Assembly (NCBI RefSeq): GCF_019399895.1
Contig: NC_091877.1
Span: forward strand, 4,484,419-4,548,418
DNA from: Cardiocondyla obscurior
Lineage: Eukaryota; Arthropoda; Insecta; Hymenoptera; Formicidae
Reading direction: 5' to 3'
Length of the DNA: 64,000 nucleotides
Shown here: in pieces, positions 1 to 11,536 of the stretch
How positions within the stretch are numbered: the first letter of the stretch is position 1
Layout of the letters: each line of letters begins with the position of its first letter
Program-made: the position numbers and the translations under genes
The notes under the pieces: model-generated
Database searches by the model: none
What the model was told of the DNA's origin: nothing
Seen by the model: only the letters and a program-made list of their open reading frames with translations

Positions 1-361
1 GAGTATGTTGTGCAGACAAAAGCAATAAAATTCAGGCAACACAATAAGTCATACCGATAGTAAAAGTTTTCCCACCATTTCTCTAAAAATGTTAGTAACA
101 TTCTGGAAGGTTCGGAAGGGATGATTCGCTGAGGTGGAGCCTCTTATAAACATTTTATTTTCAAAAACCAATGGATCTCGGAAACTCCTCACCAAAATCT
201 AAAAACTAAGGACAAAAAACTTAGAAGTTTAAGAAACAGAGAATGGATAGGGCGCGAATGCCCAATAATTGTAAAATAGGAAAAGTGGAGGAACAGGCCC
301 GGCAAATGAAAGTTTTGAGTTTCGGAAAAGTGAAAATTCGGCAATAGTCATCCCCTTTTCC

Positions 362-375
362 GAGCTTATAAAATC
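362..375 (+). promoter_or_regulatory. TATA-like box ahead of a possible spliced transcript
   Basis: A TTATAAAA box lies at 366-373. About 140 bases further on, an AAAAA/GTAAGT junction at 510-511 looks like a 5' splice site, and a pyrimidine-poor TTTTTAG acceptor-like site ends at 957. Together they suggest a promoter, a short non-coding first exon and an intron ahead of the reading frame at 1010-1772. This is layout evidence only and such motifs arise easily in AT-rich DNA. Confidence 0.25.
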
Positions 376-1009
376 TTGTGTTCCGGCGGTGCACGCTCTC
401 TTGCTCACCAGATATCCAGCGCACAAATTTAATTAAGCAAATTGCGAGTGCCTGTTTGTGCAAGACTGCTAAAAAAACTGAGAAGAAGACTCCAGAAAAT
501 CTCCAAAAAGTAAGTCTCAACAAACAATTACGTTATCCCGCGAACTAAAATTGATTCCATTAAATGTTTATTAATCCAAAGTGTTCCTTTCATTAAATTT
601 AAGAAAAGAGGGAAGAGATTGTCTGAGTCAGAGTTTCAAAGATTTGATTATGTTCTTTGGACTTCGTGGCGATTCAAATTTGCGAAGAGATTTGCTCCCA
701 AATCGGCTGTGATATGCCGTCGAATAACTAGCGACTTATTGTGGTTCACGCCGCGAAATGTTGCTGGAAGTTTGGCGATTATCCACGGCTTCAAGAAAAC
801 GGGAAGCGAGCTTTGCTTAAGATGAACCGCGGAGATTCATTAATGGGCGAGCCGAAAGCTCTGGAAATCGTCGGTGACGAGTCTCTTTCGACGCTTTTTT
901 TGTTAAATTCGTTAAATCTTTTCTTATAAAAATTAAAACCAAACTGTAAATTTTTAGTGAAATCGTCAAATAAGAAAACGTTGAAGAAGAGCCGGGCGCG
1001 GCGGAATAA

Positions 1010-1772
1010 GCAAATAAAGAATCTGAGGGAATTGGTCTGTCGGTTTTTCCTACAATACTAGGTCGCGGCGGCGCCAAACGAAGATTCGTGACTCCTTCGC
1101 GTCACAAGGAGAGACCGTGGTTCCCACGACCGGGCGCTCCACCACCATCACACATCCATGGAGACCCGAAGCCACTCTTTGGTTATTTCCCGCCCGACAA
1201 AACCTGCGACAACAACCTAGACTTATCAAATCAGTCCACGGAGCCGGGATCGGAGCAATTCCGCCCCACGACTCCGTCTTACTCCCCAGATTCATCCCTC
1301 ATCTTTGATTCACAGTTTTCTGGAGGTGAATTTTGCGCCTGCTCCTCTCCTCTCACCCCGCCTCCTTTTCCTTTCGTTCCCGAGGAAGTCGACTCTCTGG
1401 GCGAGGATGATTCTATCTCTCTCCCAAAAGGAAGACTCTCACGATCAACCACCATCTCCCGTCCCGAGTATTGAGGTTCTCGAGAAGCATCCAGAACCAA
1501 GGGAGGTTATAGACCCTCTCCTGGAACTCCTTCGTAGGGCCTGTATTCTGTGGACAGATCCTGTTCCGAAAGGGGCCTTCTCCATCGGCCCTGACCACAT
1601 TGAGCTAGAAGAGATCAGGAGGCAGGCGAGTTGCTCTCCTCCTGACTCTCACTTTTTCATCTATTATCCGGGGGTGGAAATTCCGTTCCTGGCCCCGATG
1701 CGACTGATTGATTTCGTTTTTCCTCGGTCAACAGTGAGGGTGTGCGAGATCGAGGAGATCACACTAGAATAA
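1010..1772 (+). CDS. Unrecognised Pro/Ser-rich reading frame with one frame change
   Basis: Two overlapping plus-strand frames read as one protein if a frame change is allowed near 1410-1430. The first (1010-1474) is Pro/Ser-rich and ends in an acidic stretch EEVDSLGEDDSISL. The second (1305-1772) takes over with SQKEDSHDQPPSPVPSIEVL and continues with a mixed C-terminal part that looks like folded protein. Neither matches a family I recognise. Its GC content is well above the flanks, which supports real coding origin. It could be a decayed retroelement accessory gene or a host gene; there is no cysteine ribbon like that of the errantivirus antisense frames further right. The frame change means it is probably not functional as it stands. 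Confidence 0.3.
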
Positions 1773-1789
1773 TTCTGCGTCACATTCAA

Positions 1790-3725
1790 AATCACACACA
1801 TTTATATTGTAAATATACACAGTTTTTAATATGTTTAAATTATATCTGCTGCTAAGACTCATTCCTTTCTCGTATTTTATTATTTTTTCCGTCAATTCTT
1901 TAAATTTGTTTTTATATTTTAGATGTATTTGATTAATATTAAATTTGTTAATTTTTATATTTGAAATTCCTGAACTAGTTATTTCGAAATAACCTAATAA
2001 TCCTTTACTTGCGAAAGACCACTGCCGGTTTTGTCCCAGAAAATAAGGATTTACTTCCTTTCTTTAAAAAAGAACCAACTACGCGCTCAATCTTAATCTG
2101 AAATACTTGACTAATATATTTGCGCGTAAATTGCGTGGTTTCGGATCTCGAATCCCACGTAAAACTCGGTGGTACGTCAACTTCCTACCTTACCCACGAA
2201 TATCTTTCCTGAGGATTTTCTCCGAACATCCAATTAATTAAATAATCATTTTCTTGATGTAACAGATCAATAGCGCAAACAATCATTCTTAACAGCTGAA
2301 CATATACATTAGTCGGGGTTGTAGGTTGGAAGCCGGGTCACTATATCGGTTACGCAAAATGTGGTCTATATTGGCACGAATATGATGATCTTGGTCCAAT
2401 TTGTGAGAGCGTTAATTTGAGCAAAAAAATTTAACCACATTTAATGTTTTATGTACTTTCAGACGATAAATAATTGTGATATTCCCCCCACCGAGGTTTA
2501 TAAAAAAAACACCTAAAATTATAAAATATTTAGGTATAAGTTAACATTATTAACAAAAAGAACAAAAAATATATTAAAAATTACAAAATATTAAACAACA
2601 AAAAATAAAATAAAATACAAAAAATTAAAAAATAAAATAAAATAAAATAAAAATATAATATAATACAAAAAAAAAACAAAAAATAACAAAAAACTCCCAA
2701 AAAAACGAAAAAAATGGAGCCAAATTTTACCACGTCCCAGTCGTTGGTTCCGGGTAATGCAAAGAGTAAGAAAAATTAATCTGCCAAATAAAATAGTTCT
2801 AAATTGTTTAAAAAATATATTAATAATAGTATCCAGAACTATGTTAGAATATGACAATTTTAGAAGAATTATTATTTTATGTCGCCAAAATTGTCGTTTT
2901 ACGACCAGCATCTTATCCTTACACGTAATAATATGAGATTTTGTAGCAAAATAAATGTTAAAAAAAATTTTTAATTGCCGTTATCATTAGAACTCTTTAG
3001 AAAAGCAATTAGCACAGAACTATATAAGAACTATTTTACATTAAGCAAAACTCTCGAAAATTACATAACATCTCAAACATATATTTGAAGATGGTAGTGC
3101 TAAATAATAAAATTTGTCTATAAAATTTTATAATAATTTTACACGCTAGAAATTTGAAAAGTTTTAACTAAGTAGAGATTTTTAAGTAGAGATGCAAATT
3201 TACATTACAATTGTAATAGAATTATTAAAACTTTCGAGAAATACACAGTATCTCACACTTATGTGTACGACGATAATGGATGTTAAAACTCCGCGGAATC
3301 GTCAGAACTATTGGCAAAACGTTTCTAAGTAGTGGAACTTTACTTCTTATTCTTTGTTCGTGATCAGTGAATTGAAATACGATTAGATGCTACGAGATGT
3401 AATCGGAAGTTAGCATCTTATTTATAAATAATCGATTTTAATTTTTTTTTTTCTGCGAAACCATTGTTAAAACTTATCAAGAACTGTAGAACTATGCTGG
3501 ATGCAAGAAAGTATAAAGTTTATTTATGAGATACTAACAGTTGAGATGCCAACTTCACACACATGTTTTTTTCATCGAAATTTTAATTATTAAATAACAA
3601 ATTATTTTTCTTTTTAAAACAAAGCACAAATAAGAATGTAAATATGAAAATTAAATAATTATGTCAAAGATATTGATTTTCATAAAAGTTGATCACAGAT
3701 TTTCATGTATAGGGTAACTACTCCT
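1790..3725. other. AT-rich stretch, no gene seen
   Basis: No coding frame is convincing here. The stretch 2500-2700 is A-rich low-complexity DNA. Around 3040-3110, 3200-3280 and 3480-3570 three loosely similar passages (CTCGAAAATTACATAACATCTCA-like, with an ACATCTCA/AGTATCTCA core) suggest an old, diverged direct repeat. Confidence 0.5.
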
Positions 3726-3729
3726 TACA

Positions 3730-3802
3730 GATTGTGTGACCTAACGAATAAGGCGTCCCACTTCGGATCCGAAGATTGCAGGCTCGAATTCTGTCACGGT
3801 GG
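3730..3802 (+). tRNA. tRNA-Arg(TCG)-like sequence, probably a pseudogene
   Basis: The passage follows an insect tRNA-Arg(TCG) along its whole length: an A-box-like TGACCTAACGAATAAGGCG, an anticodon loop CTTCGGA, and a B-box-like GGCTCGAATTC. The acceptor stem still pairs apart from its first position, with two G-T wobbles. The anticodon stem has two C-C mismatches, which argues against function. A long T run at about 3810-3828 would act as a Pol III terminator. It could also be the head of a tRNA-derived SINE. The family assignment rests on recalled tRNA structure, not a search. Confidence 0.45.
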
Positions 3803-4097
3803 TATAATTTTTTTTTTTTTTTTTTTTGGAAAGGTATAAACAACTATGCAAAGACGAATACTACAATGCAATGTGTGAAAGTATATCGGTAAAAATATCA
3901 TAAAAATCTTTAGTTTATTGTTGGTAACGTTTAAAAAAAAAGATTGAAGTTTTCCAAAAATGTTACGTTTGAAAGTTTAACTAAATCTATGTAATCTAAT
4001 AAACGCTTTTAGAATTAACGGGGAAAAAAAAAACATTTTTGATATCCTAGACTATGTAAAGTATTTAATAAAACAGAATTTATGCAACACTACTCAC

Positions 4098-4196
4098 ATC
4101 ATCAACGCTGCTAACGTCGACACCCTGCAGCAACAGGATCTCACACACTTCCACATAACCACCTGCTGCGGCGAGCAATAAGGGCCCCCGGCCATT
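4098..4196 (-). CDS. Internal exon encoding one ankyrin repeat
   Basis: Read on the minus strand, a TTTCAG acceptor (4197-4202) leads into exactly 99 bases open in one frame, followed by a GTGAGTA donor (4091-4097). The 33 codons give an ankyrin repeat: it starts NGRGPLLLAAAGGYVEVCEI and continues with LLLQGVDV and a closing VDD. The length of one repeat, the G-x-x-P-L-x-x-A-A core and the LLLxxGxDV helix-to-loop signature are all diagnostic. Exon phase is 0/0, so one exon is one repeat. This is the clearest host coding exon on the left side. The gene cannot be named from one repeat, and no neighbouring exon was recognised, so its other exons lie beyond long introns or outside the window. Confidence 0.75.
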
Positions 4197-4199
4197 CTG

Positions 4200-5400
4200 A
4201 AACACGACAAAAATTCTGAATTTCTTCGCGCAACCGTACCCGATAAAACTTACTATTTAAGAGCCGCGCACCAAAATTACTTGAAAATCTCTTCTGTTAA
4301 TGTCTGATAAAATTTCTTTATTAACTATATTTAATCTCTTCAGTACAAATTAAGGTCGCACAAAGGTTTTTCTCACACTTAAATCTTTTATCACATATTA
4401 AGTCTTAAGTAAAAAACTAAAAAATACATTACCCCAAGTTTATACCGCAAGTTTCAAATATTGTATTAATAAAAATAAAAGATTAGTTTTTTATCCTTGA
4501 CCTCTTATTTTATGGTCTCATAATTTACAATAAACCAGTTTTATAACTTAATTATAAATTAAGATTTTTTAGAATAAAATAAATTTTAAATAAAGAATAT
4601 ACTAAGTTTTTCCTCATAATTCATTATTTTGTATTCAATATGTATATGTGTGGTTTAAATAAATGTATTTTATGAGAACTTATTTGAATACTATACATAT
4701 TCAATTTAAGCGACACGTGCCACGCTTTATAAGGAATCATACCGCATACAATAGTGAAGTAAGTAATTAATAGATGAAGTTAATATATTGCTGTTAGATG
4801 CTCTCAAAACCGTTAATAAAGCTTTCCAGTCAGCATCGCGAGTAATTAAAAGCGGAATTTAATTTAACGCTTTACGGTAGGCTTGAGGTTTATGGACGAT
4901 GTTAATCAATTTATCCAATTTTTTTCAACTTTATTCTTTTCGTGAAGTAATTAATTATGTTACGTCCGAAGCCTGAAGTCAAGAGGGATTCAGGAAAATT
5001 GGAAGATTACCGATGCAACAGGGCAAAAACTTTTATTGCCGCTGATACAAAGGAAGGGACCGTATCGTTGCGGCAGAGGCGCACGTGCCAAGGTTTCGAA
5101 CCTCGGGTCAACGCCTTAATAGATGCTTTGTCGCCATTTCCGAAACGCGTGCGGCCTATGGCCCTTTTTTAATAAAAAAATTTAATCTTATTTATTAGGA
5201 TAGAGCCGCGCAAGCTTTAAGCAAGTAAAAACCAGAACCAGTTTGTGAATGAATGGTAATTGATTTTATTTAAATTGAAAAGGATTTCACATTGACGGTA
5301 GACTATTGCTTAAATAGATTAATGTAATTTTCAATTATATTTGTCTTTTGCTTTAAATAAAAATGTTATTGTAGATGTTTGTGTATGTTCGCGGGTGTAC
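4200..5400. other. AT-rich stretch, no gene seen
   Basis: This would be intron upstream of the ankyrin exon on the minus strand. A GC-richer island at about 4960-5170 (starting ACGTCCGAAGCCTGAAGTCA) is open in one frame for 71 codons but resembles nothing I know and lacks splice or promoter context. Confidence 0.4.
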
Positions 5401-5555
5401 AATTTTTTGGTATGAGTGACTTTACATATGGTTTTCTTTATGAATGTGTGAATGGCAGTGTGCATGAGAGTGTCGACAGGACAGGGATAATTGGGAAAAA
5501 TGAGAGGTTCTAGGAATCAAGGATGGAGAATGGGTTGACCTGAAGAAACAATTGC

Positions 5556-6194
5556 TTATCTCTGCTCTGTTGTTATAATGAATATAATGAGAGCCTGTCC
5601 AAATACAATTTCTTTCAAGCTGTTCGATTGAAAATGAGCATGACGAGCAAGGAAGCGGTGTACGAAATTCGGGATCCCTTCCACTTTGATAACCACACAT
5701 ATGAAAGGCACAATGTGGTAATTGAGATTCACAATTGCAACACCCTGGAGGTTTTCGGTTAGGAGGATATTGATAATTTTTGGTTTCATAAAAACGGGAA
5801 CTTAGTGGATTGTTATCGGGAACGTAGGTAAAGGAGTTTTTTTGGGGTGAGAAACAACGGTAGGTTGACGGGATATCGAGGTAAGAAAATCTAAATCTGT
5901 AAACGGATGATAATTTTCAGATTTTGAAGGAGGTTTAGAATTAGAAGGGAATAGATGCAAATCAATTTCGAATGAGGGATAGATTAAACTTCTGTTATTA
6001 GATTGAGAAACTGTAGGAATGAATTTACAGCACGGCGCCGTTTGAGTGATATCCGGTGTAGTGTAAGTAATTGTATTTGTTAATAAGCGCGAAGGGGTCG
6101 AATTAGCTAAATTGTGATGTGTTGATGGTCCAGATGGAACAGGTCGCAAATTCTCGGTAGGTTGTTGACGCGTCAAATTCATGGAATATGACAC
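5556..6194 (-). CDS. Unrecognised Ser/Thr/Pro-rich reading frames
   Basis: Two minus-strand frames follow each other: 6194-5802 is rich in Ser, Thr, Pro and Asn, and 5789-5556 looks like a folded, hydrophobic segment (LQGVAIVNLNYHIVPFICVV). A frame change between them would give one protein of about 200 residues. An upstream GTGAGT donor near 6260-6270 and an AG acceptor near 6195 hint at splicing. The region lies directly downstream of the BEL/Pao element and may be an older retroelement fragment. No family was recognised. Confidence 0.2.
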
Positions 6195-6380
6195 TATAGT
6201 TTTCAGGGAGGTTTTATTAAATGTTGTGATGTTTTCTCTTTCTTTTAAGATTTATGTTTTAACTCACTTCTAGTGGTTGCGGCTTAGAGTCTGGCGGTCT
6301 TTGTTGCTGCTTCCTCAGGGGTGAGCGAGGTAGGCTGAATGATGGTTTCTGTATAAAAATGAGGCTTTACAAATTTTAAA

Positions 6381-6997
6381 TGAGTTTATACGAACGCCAC
6401 GAGGATGTTACGCGATCGTGGCCGGTTTGAGATTGTACGAAAAGGCGGGTGGAATTCCTTCGAGTTAGAGCCACGCGGCGGCACGCGGTGAGTACGTGTT
6501 CGCCCGGTGAGATCCGCACTGATGTTAATATGAGTTTCACTGAGTTTACTGTTGAGTCGAGAGTTTTGTAAGAGTTCGCACTGAGATGAAACTGCAATCA
6601 CAATTATATAAATTCTGACGCTAAGACGCTGCAAAATCCTTTGAGTAACTGAGCACGAGGTTCAACACGCCTCGTGCTGCAGGATGATGTCTGCCAGTCA
6701 GTTCGTCGAATTTGCACACGGCGAAGATGCACTGGCTGAGTTGCATTTTAGACAATGGCTTGAGTCTTCCAGATGAGTCGTTCTATGAGTAATCTTCTAG
6801 AGTTTCGAGAACTTTGTTGCACACGAGACGATGCACAGCTGAGTGAACATTGAGATACTCGAGCCGGCAACGCCTTCGAGAATCGGAGGCAAAATATCGA
6901 ACGACAGATCAATATCGATCTGTCGCCGGTGATCGGCCACGAGGTGCTGCCCCCGCGGCAGTGACAATACTAATTAACATATTTAAATTTTTTAACA
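6381..6997 (-). repeat. Candidate BEL/Pao 3' LTR
   Basis: On the minus strand a purine tract GATGGAGGCGGAA (6998-7010) is followed by TGTTAAAAAATTT, the usual polypurine-tract-to-LTR junction. The other end is placed at 6381, where the pentamer excess stops and a terminal CA could lie, but no matching partner was found at the right end of the element. Confidence 0.35.
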
Positions 6998-7215
6998 TTC
7001 CGCCTCCATCAGCGACAGGGTTGCTGATTACTCGAGTTTTGAGTAAGTTGAACTGAGAGGAGAGGCCCGGCGAATTGTGTCGAGGTCCTGACAAATATAG
7101 AATGACTGCCACAATCGTGACAAAACGATTGAATACAAGATTGTTCTGTAACAGTGACAACCCAGATTTAGGTACGATAGTAGACAATACGTGGGTAGGA
7201 TCCGGGATCTTGGGT

Positions 7216-7700
7216 CTAATCCTCAGGTTGAGATTCTTCTTGATGAGGCTGCGGGAGAGGCAGAATTGCCAACTTCACCACAGGTCTGATAAGAGTGGTA
7301 GTTGCCGTCTTCAAGGTGACAACTTGAGTGAGTCCATCGTGTCCCGGGTGCAGTGCGATGATTCTGGCCAAGGGCCACTTGCATGGCGGCAGTCGTTCAT
7401 CCGTGATGAGGACCAGCGCACCAATGTTGTTCTCGTTGTTTCGATGATGCCACTTGGTGATTAAACATTGTCGTTGAAGGTAGTGAGATGACCAATGAGT
7501 CCAGAAGTATTGCACTCGCTGTTGAATAAACTGCCACCGTGAGAGCCTTGAGATTTCCAAATAGTTGAGTGGTGGCTCAGGCACGGTGGTGAGAGCGGTT
7601 TCGATGAGAATGTGGCCGGGCGTGATTGCAGCAAGATCCTGAGGGTCATCACTGAGTGGCTCAAGAGGTCTAGAGTTTATATGGCCTCGATCTGAGCCAA
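7216..7700 (-). pseudogene. BEL/Pao integrase C-terminal domain (DUF5641-like)
   Basis: The frame contains the family hallmarks of the domain that follows the integrase core in BEL/Pao elements: LSRWQFIQQRVQYFW, then a basic W-HHRN segment, then LPPCKWPLARI with the conserved P-x-x-W-P-L-[AG]-R and a following hydrophobic strand region. In the family this domain aids integrase binding to DNA. It overlaps the end of the integrase frame by a frame change near 7690, so in this copy it is no longer joined in frame. Confidence 0.75.
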
Positions 7701-8579
7701 CAACGTTGAGATTTCCTCCATAGTAAGCGGTGTGTCTGCGACGGTCCGTCGGAGATGAAATTTGATCGATTTGACCACCGCCTTCCATTTTCCACCCATG
7801 TGTGGAGATGCAGGAGGATTGAACTTCCAGTGAGTTCCATCTTGAGCGAAGAGTGTCGCCAGTTCATGATGAGCTCGAGTCCCTTGCCTAAATAACTTGT
7901 TGAGTTCTGTGGCGGCGCCCATAAAGTTGGTGCCACAATCTGAGTAGAGAGTATGTACAAGGCCTCTTCTAGCAGTGAATCTTCTGTAAATGGCGATGAA
8001 TCCTTCGGTTGAGTAATCGCTGACGGCTTCGAGGTACACGGCTGATGTCGTGAAGCAGACGAAGACGCAAATCCACGCCTTGTGAGTCTTTGCACCTCGG
8101 CCTCGCCAGGACTTGATGATGAGAGGACCGGCGTAGTCGACTCCTGTGTGAGTGAAAGGGCGCGAAGGGTTGACCCTTGAGAGAGGTAATTGGCCCATCA
8201 GTTGATGAGCACGGATCCTCCTCTCGCGGGCGCACCGAACGCGTTTGAGTACGAATGATTTCACAGAAGCTCGACCGCCGACTATCCAGTATGATTGTCT
8301 GATGTGTGCCAAAGTGAGTTGTGTGCCTCCATGAAATGTTCTCCTGTGCGCTGAGTCGATCACAAGTTGAGTGAACGGAGAGTGTCGCGGTAGAATCGCA
8401 GGATGTTTTGCGTCTGGTGGAAGTGATGAATTGTCGAGACGTCCTCCTACACGTAGAAGTCCCTCAAAGTCGATATAAACGGTAAGTCTGTTGAGTACGT
8501 GAGTCGTTGGCAACCTTGGTGTGAGCGGAGAATCTTGATTTCGTGCGAGAAGTGAATTCCTTGAGTTGCGCTGATCCAA
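7677..8579 (-). pseudogene. BEL/Pao integrase (zinc-binding and catalytic core)
   Basis: About 300 codons. The N-terminal part has the BEL-type lead-in (HPAILPRHSPFTQLVI), an H...H segment (HRRTFHGGTQ) and a C-x2-C-like RCARERR in which the second cysteine is not where expected. The core then begins with HTGVDYAGPL (first catalytic Asp), continues with LYSDCGTNFMGA (second catalytic Asp) and ends near the glutamate region. The enzyme would join reverse-transcribed DNA to the host genome. The frame runs on, without a stop, into a non-homologous tail at 7677, while the C-terminal domain sits in another frame. Stops upstream separate it from the RNase H frame. Confidence 0.8.
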
Positions 8580-8876
8580 TAATTTCTCGCCTTTTCCAAT
8601 TTACTTGGTAGAATCACCGTGGTTGAAATCGCGTCACAGGTTTGTCTCAGTCGTGAGATAAACCTGAAACAGAGAGCTGTTATTCTCAATAACTTGTTGA
8701 GTGATGAGTACCTGTAGATTAGCGTCCACTGGTAATCCGGTTGAGTCGTTCCAACGAATGAAATCCCTGGTCGTGCTTCAAGCTCGCTGTCGTTGCCTGA
8801 GAGCGTTGGTTGAGCCGGCCATGAGTGATTCCAAAATCCATGGCGGTCCCGTCCACCATAGTGAGTGTTGATGAAG

Positions 8877-9512
8877 TTAAGCGACGGTCATGCCTCTTGA
8901 TGCACAATCTGCTGGATTAACAGTTCCGGGAACATGTCTCCAGTGAGCGTTGGAAGCGAGTTCTTGAATTAATGTTACCCGGTTCCGGACGAAATCCTTC
9001 CAGCGAAATGCATGTGATTTGACCCAAGTGAGTGTTGTCATTGAGTCCGTCCACATGTGAGATGAGGCTACGTTCACGTTGAGAGTGGCTTGAACGTATT
9101 TCATGAGTCTTGCTAAGAGCAGCGTTGCTGTGAGTTCGAGTCTCGGGATAGTCAGTCTCTTGAGCGGTGCGATCTTTGTTTTCGAGCAAACAAATGCACT
9201 AGTGGGCCCTATAGACGGTGAGTGTGTGATGATATAAATGACAGCTGCCATGGCAAGTTGAGACGCATCAGAGAATCCGTGCAATTCCACAGTTGAGTCG
9301 CTCCAAGTATTAAACCACCATGGAATTGTGAGTCTGGCCAGTTGAGTGAATTCTTCTCTGATGACGAGCCATCGGGTGAGGATCTGAGATGGTAATTGAT
9401 CGTTCCATCCGATTTTGTGTAGCCAGAGCTCTTGCAAAAACATCTTAGCTCGGATGACTACTGGTGAGATGAAACCGAGCGGGTCAAATATCTGAGCCAC
9501 TTCAGATAACAT
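8877..9512 (-). pseudogene. BEL/Pao RNase H region (Pao 'peptidase' family segment)
   Basis: The frame opens with the signature MLSEVAQIFDPLGFISPVVI of the Pao family segment (PF05380-like), then ELHGFSDASQLAMAAVIYI, an RNase H-type strand with the catalytic DAS, and later MWTDSMTTLTWV, the second acidic site. RNase H degrades the RNA strand of the RNA-DNA hybrid. It ends with the conserved WRHVPGTVNPADCASRG. Upstream it connects to the reverse transcriptase through a frame break near 9540, and downstream 8580-8876 is only readable in broken frames. Confidence 0.8.
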
Positions 9513-9587
9513 GAGGCGTTTGGTGAGTCGTGAGTATGATGAATTTTCTCTGGAAGAGAAGATTAATGTATCTTGTTGCGGTGCCCA

Positions 9588-10322
9588 TTACAATCCGAGA
9601 ATCTTGGTTTCGCAATCGCCGAATAAAATATGAGTACCCTGGTCTTGAGATGAAGAAATAGAGTTGAGAAGGTCTTCATGAGTGGCGTGCCATTTTGCCA
9701 ATGAAAAACCACCGGCATTGCACAAACCGATCAGGTGATTTGCAATTTTCTTAAGTTGTTGAGTAGAATCTGCTCCACCGAACATGTCATCGACATATCT
9801 GCCATGGGTGATGGAAGGCACGGCAAGAGGGAATCGATGTCCTTCGTCCTCAGCAAGTTGCAGCAAAGTTTGTACTGCAAGAAAAGACGCAGCCCTTGTG
9901 CCATATGTAACGGTGGTGAGTTGAAACGGCGTCTCGTTGAGTTCTTCGTCGATCCACAGAATACGCTGAAGATTCCAATCTTCTTCATGTACTCTGATCT
10001 GTCTGAACATCTTGGTGATGTCCGTAGCAAACAGATGACGATGATGTCGAATCCAGAAGAGCACATCTAGAACGTCAAGTTGCAATTTCGCTCCAGTATG
10101 CATAATGTCGTTGAGAGAACGACCCGATGAAGTTTTACTTGAGCCGTTGAAGACGACTTTGAGTTTTGTCGTTGTGCTCTCTGGTCTGAGTACTCTATGG
10201 TGAGGCATATAGTAACACTGGTTACGTTGAGAATTTGCTGGTGCCTTTACCATATGATTAAGACGCTGATATTCTTCCAGAAATTGTCGATATTGTTGAT
10301 GATATTCAGGATCTCTTGACAA
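9588..10322 (-). pseudogene. BEL/Pao reverse transcriptase
   Basis: About 244 codons with the reverse transcriptase fingers and palm. TKLKVVFNGSSKTSSGRSLND is the BEL version of the substrate-binding region, LFATDITKMFRQIRV carries the first catalytic Asp, and GRYVDDMFGGADS holds the YVDD active site. All catalytic aspartates look present, so this domain decayed less than its neighbours. Its 5' edge overlaps the protease frame by a frame change near 10250-10320, and it stops at 9588 just before the RNase H region. Confidence 0.85.
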
Positions 10323-11086
10323 TCTCTTGAGTAAACGTTGAAGACATCAATGAGCGTTGAAGTATGAGTCTCCCAATTCCTTGAGTGATGAACAGAGTGG
10401 TATTCTGACGACGTACCGTCCGTCCGAATCTCGTGAGTCTTCTTGAAATGATCTTCGCATTGCTGTTCTTCTGGTGTGAGTTGTTCAGTTGATGATGCAG
10501 GAACTTCCTCTTGTATCCAAAACTTGGTCAGCAAATCTTGAAGTTCATCTTCCTGTCGTTGAATTATGGCGTGGCATGATGTGAATTGTTTTCCAGATGG
10601 TACGCAAACAGGTCCGAGGACGAGCCACCCGAATATTAAAAGCTGTGCAATTGGCGTCACTGGTGAGTGTTGGATGATGTTTGGCTTGATGACTTGCCCG
10701 TAATAATCCGCGCCGAGGATGATGTCGACGGACCGTGGTGTCAGGAAGTCAGGACCAGCCAGAGTTAATTTCTGCAAGTGAAGCCAATCTTCTTGAGTAG
10801 CTTCAAATGATGGTAATGTTGAAGTCACAGAATTCAAAATGTGAGCATCGATGACAACCGTCGCTGAAGTATGAGTAGCATAGAGCTTGAGTTCGACAAT
10901 TCCTTTCGTATGAGTTGACTGGCTGCCACCAATTCCAAAAATTGAGATTGTTGAGTGCTGCCTTTGAATTTTGAGTTGTTTCACGAGATGCTCCGACACG
11001 AAGGTGAGCTCGGATCCTGAGTCGATGAGTAGTCTTACGGTATATTGAGTTTTCGGAGAGTTGAGTTTTGCCAGGGCCGTGGCCAA
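10247..11086 (-). pseudogene. BEL/Pao aspartic protease region (DUF1758-like)
   Basis: The frame contains LLIDSGSELTFVSEHLVKQL, a retropepsin active site (DSG), followed by the flap-region strands, IILGADYYGQVIKPN and AQLLIFGWLVLGPV, all typical of the DUF1758 protease of BEL/Pao polyproteins. It would cut the polyprotein. After about residue 200 the frame loses homology at a shift (WIQEEVPAS onwards is the true link into the reverse transcriptase lead-in EDHFKKTHEIRTDG). Confidence 0.8.
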
Positions 11087-11143
11087 CAGAGTTGAGTGAG
11101 ATGAGTCGAGATTATGCGTTGAGTCGGCGATTGCACCACCTCT

Positions 11144-11455
11144 TCAATGAGTTTTGGCTATAGCTGCCTTGCCAGCCGCGATGAGTTCCTCGCTCGGGAA
11201 GGTCTCGTGCAGCATGGTGTGGTGCCTGCGCGGACACTTCTTACACCCATGCTTGCTTTTGCAGGCCTTGAGATGGTGTCGGCCTAAGCAGTTAAAACAC
11301 AGCCTCTTATCGATGGCTATGTTGTTTCGTTCCGGTGGGCTGAGTTCTCGAAATCTTTGGCACATCACAATGAAGTGAGGCCCTTGGCAGCAGTCACAGG
11401 TGAATTGGCTGCCGGATGAGCTCGAGCTGCCTGCTGAAGTCGGACGAGTGGCCAC
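11144..11455 (-). pseudogene. BEL/Pao gag zinc knuckles
   Basis: Three cysteine/histidine clusters follow each other: CDCCQGPHFIVMC (C-x2-C-x4-H-x4-C), CFNCLGRHHLKAC (same spacing) and CKKCPRRHHTMLH. These are the nucleic-acid-binding knuckles at the end of BEL/Pao gag. An in-frame TGA at about 11537-11539 separates this piece from the upstream gag core. Confidence 0.85.
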
Positions 11456-11536
11456 ATTACTCGTTTTGCGTTGAGTCGAGCTTCGAGGTGGCGATGAGTG
11501 CGGCAGATCCGGAAGAGCTTCGATTCTCTCCAGGGC

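Noticed and set aside
221..523. 100-codon minus frame near the left edge
   Set aside because: Hydrophobic, low-complexity and opposite to a TATA-plus-leader layout; nothing supports translation.
2591..2911. 106-codon minus frame rich in Phe and Leu
   Set aside because: It is the translation of an A-rich low-complexity tract.
4957..5172. 71-codon open frame in a GC-richer island
   Set aside because: No domain, no splice or promoter context, and composition alone is weak evidence.
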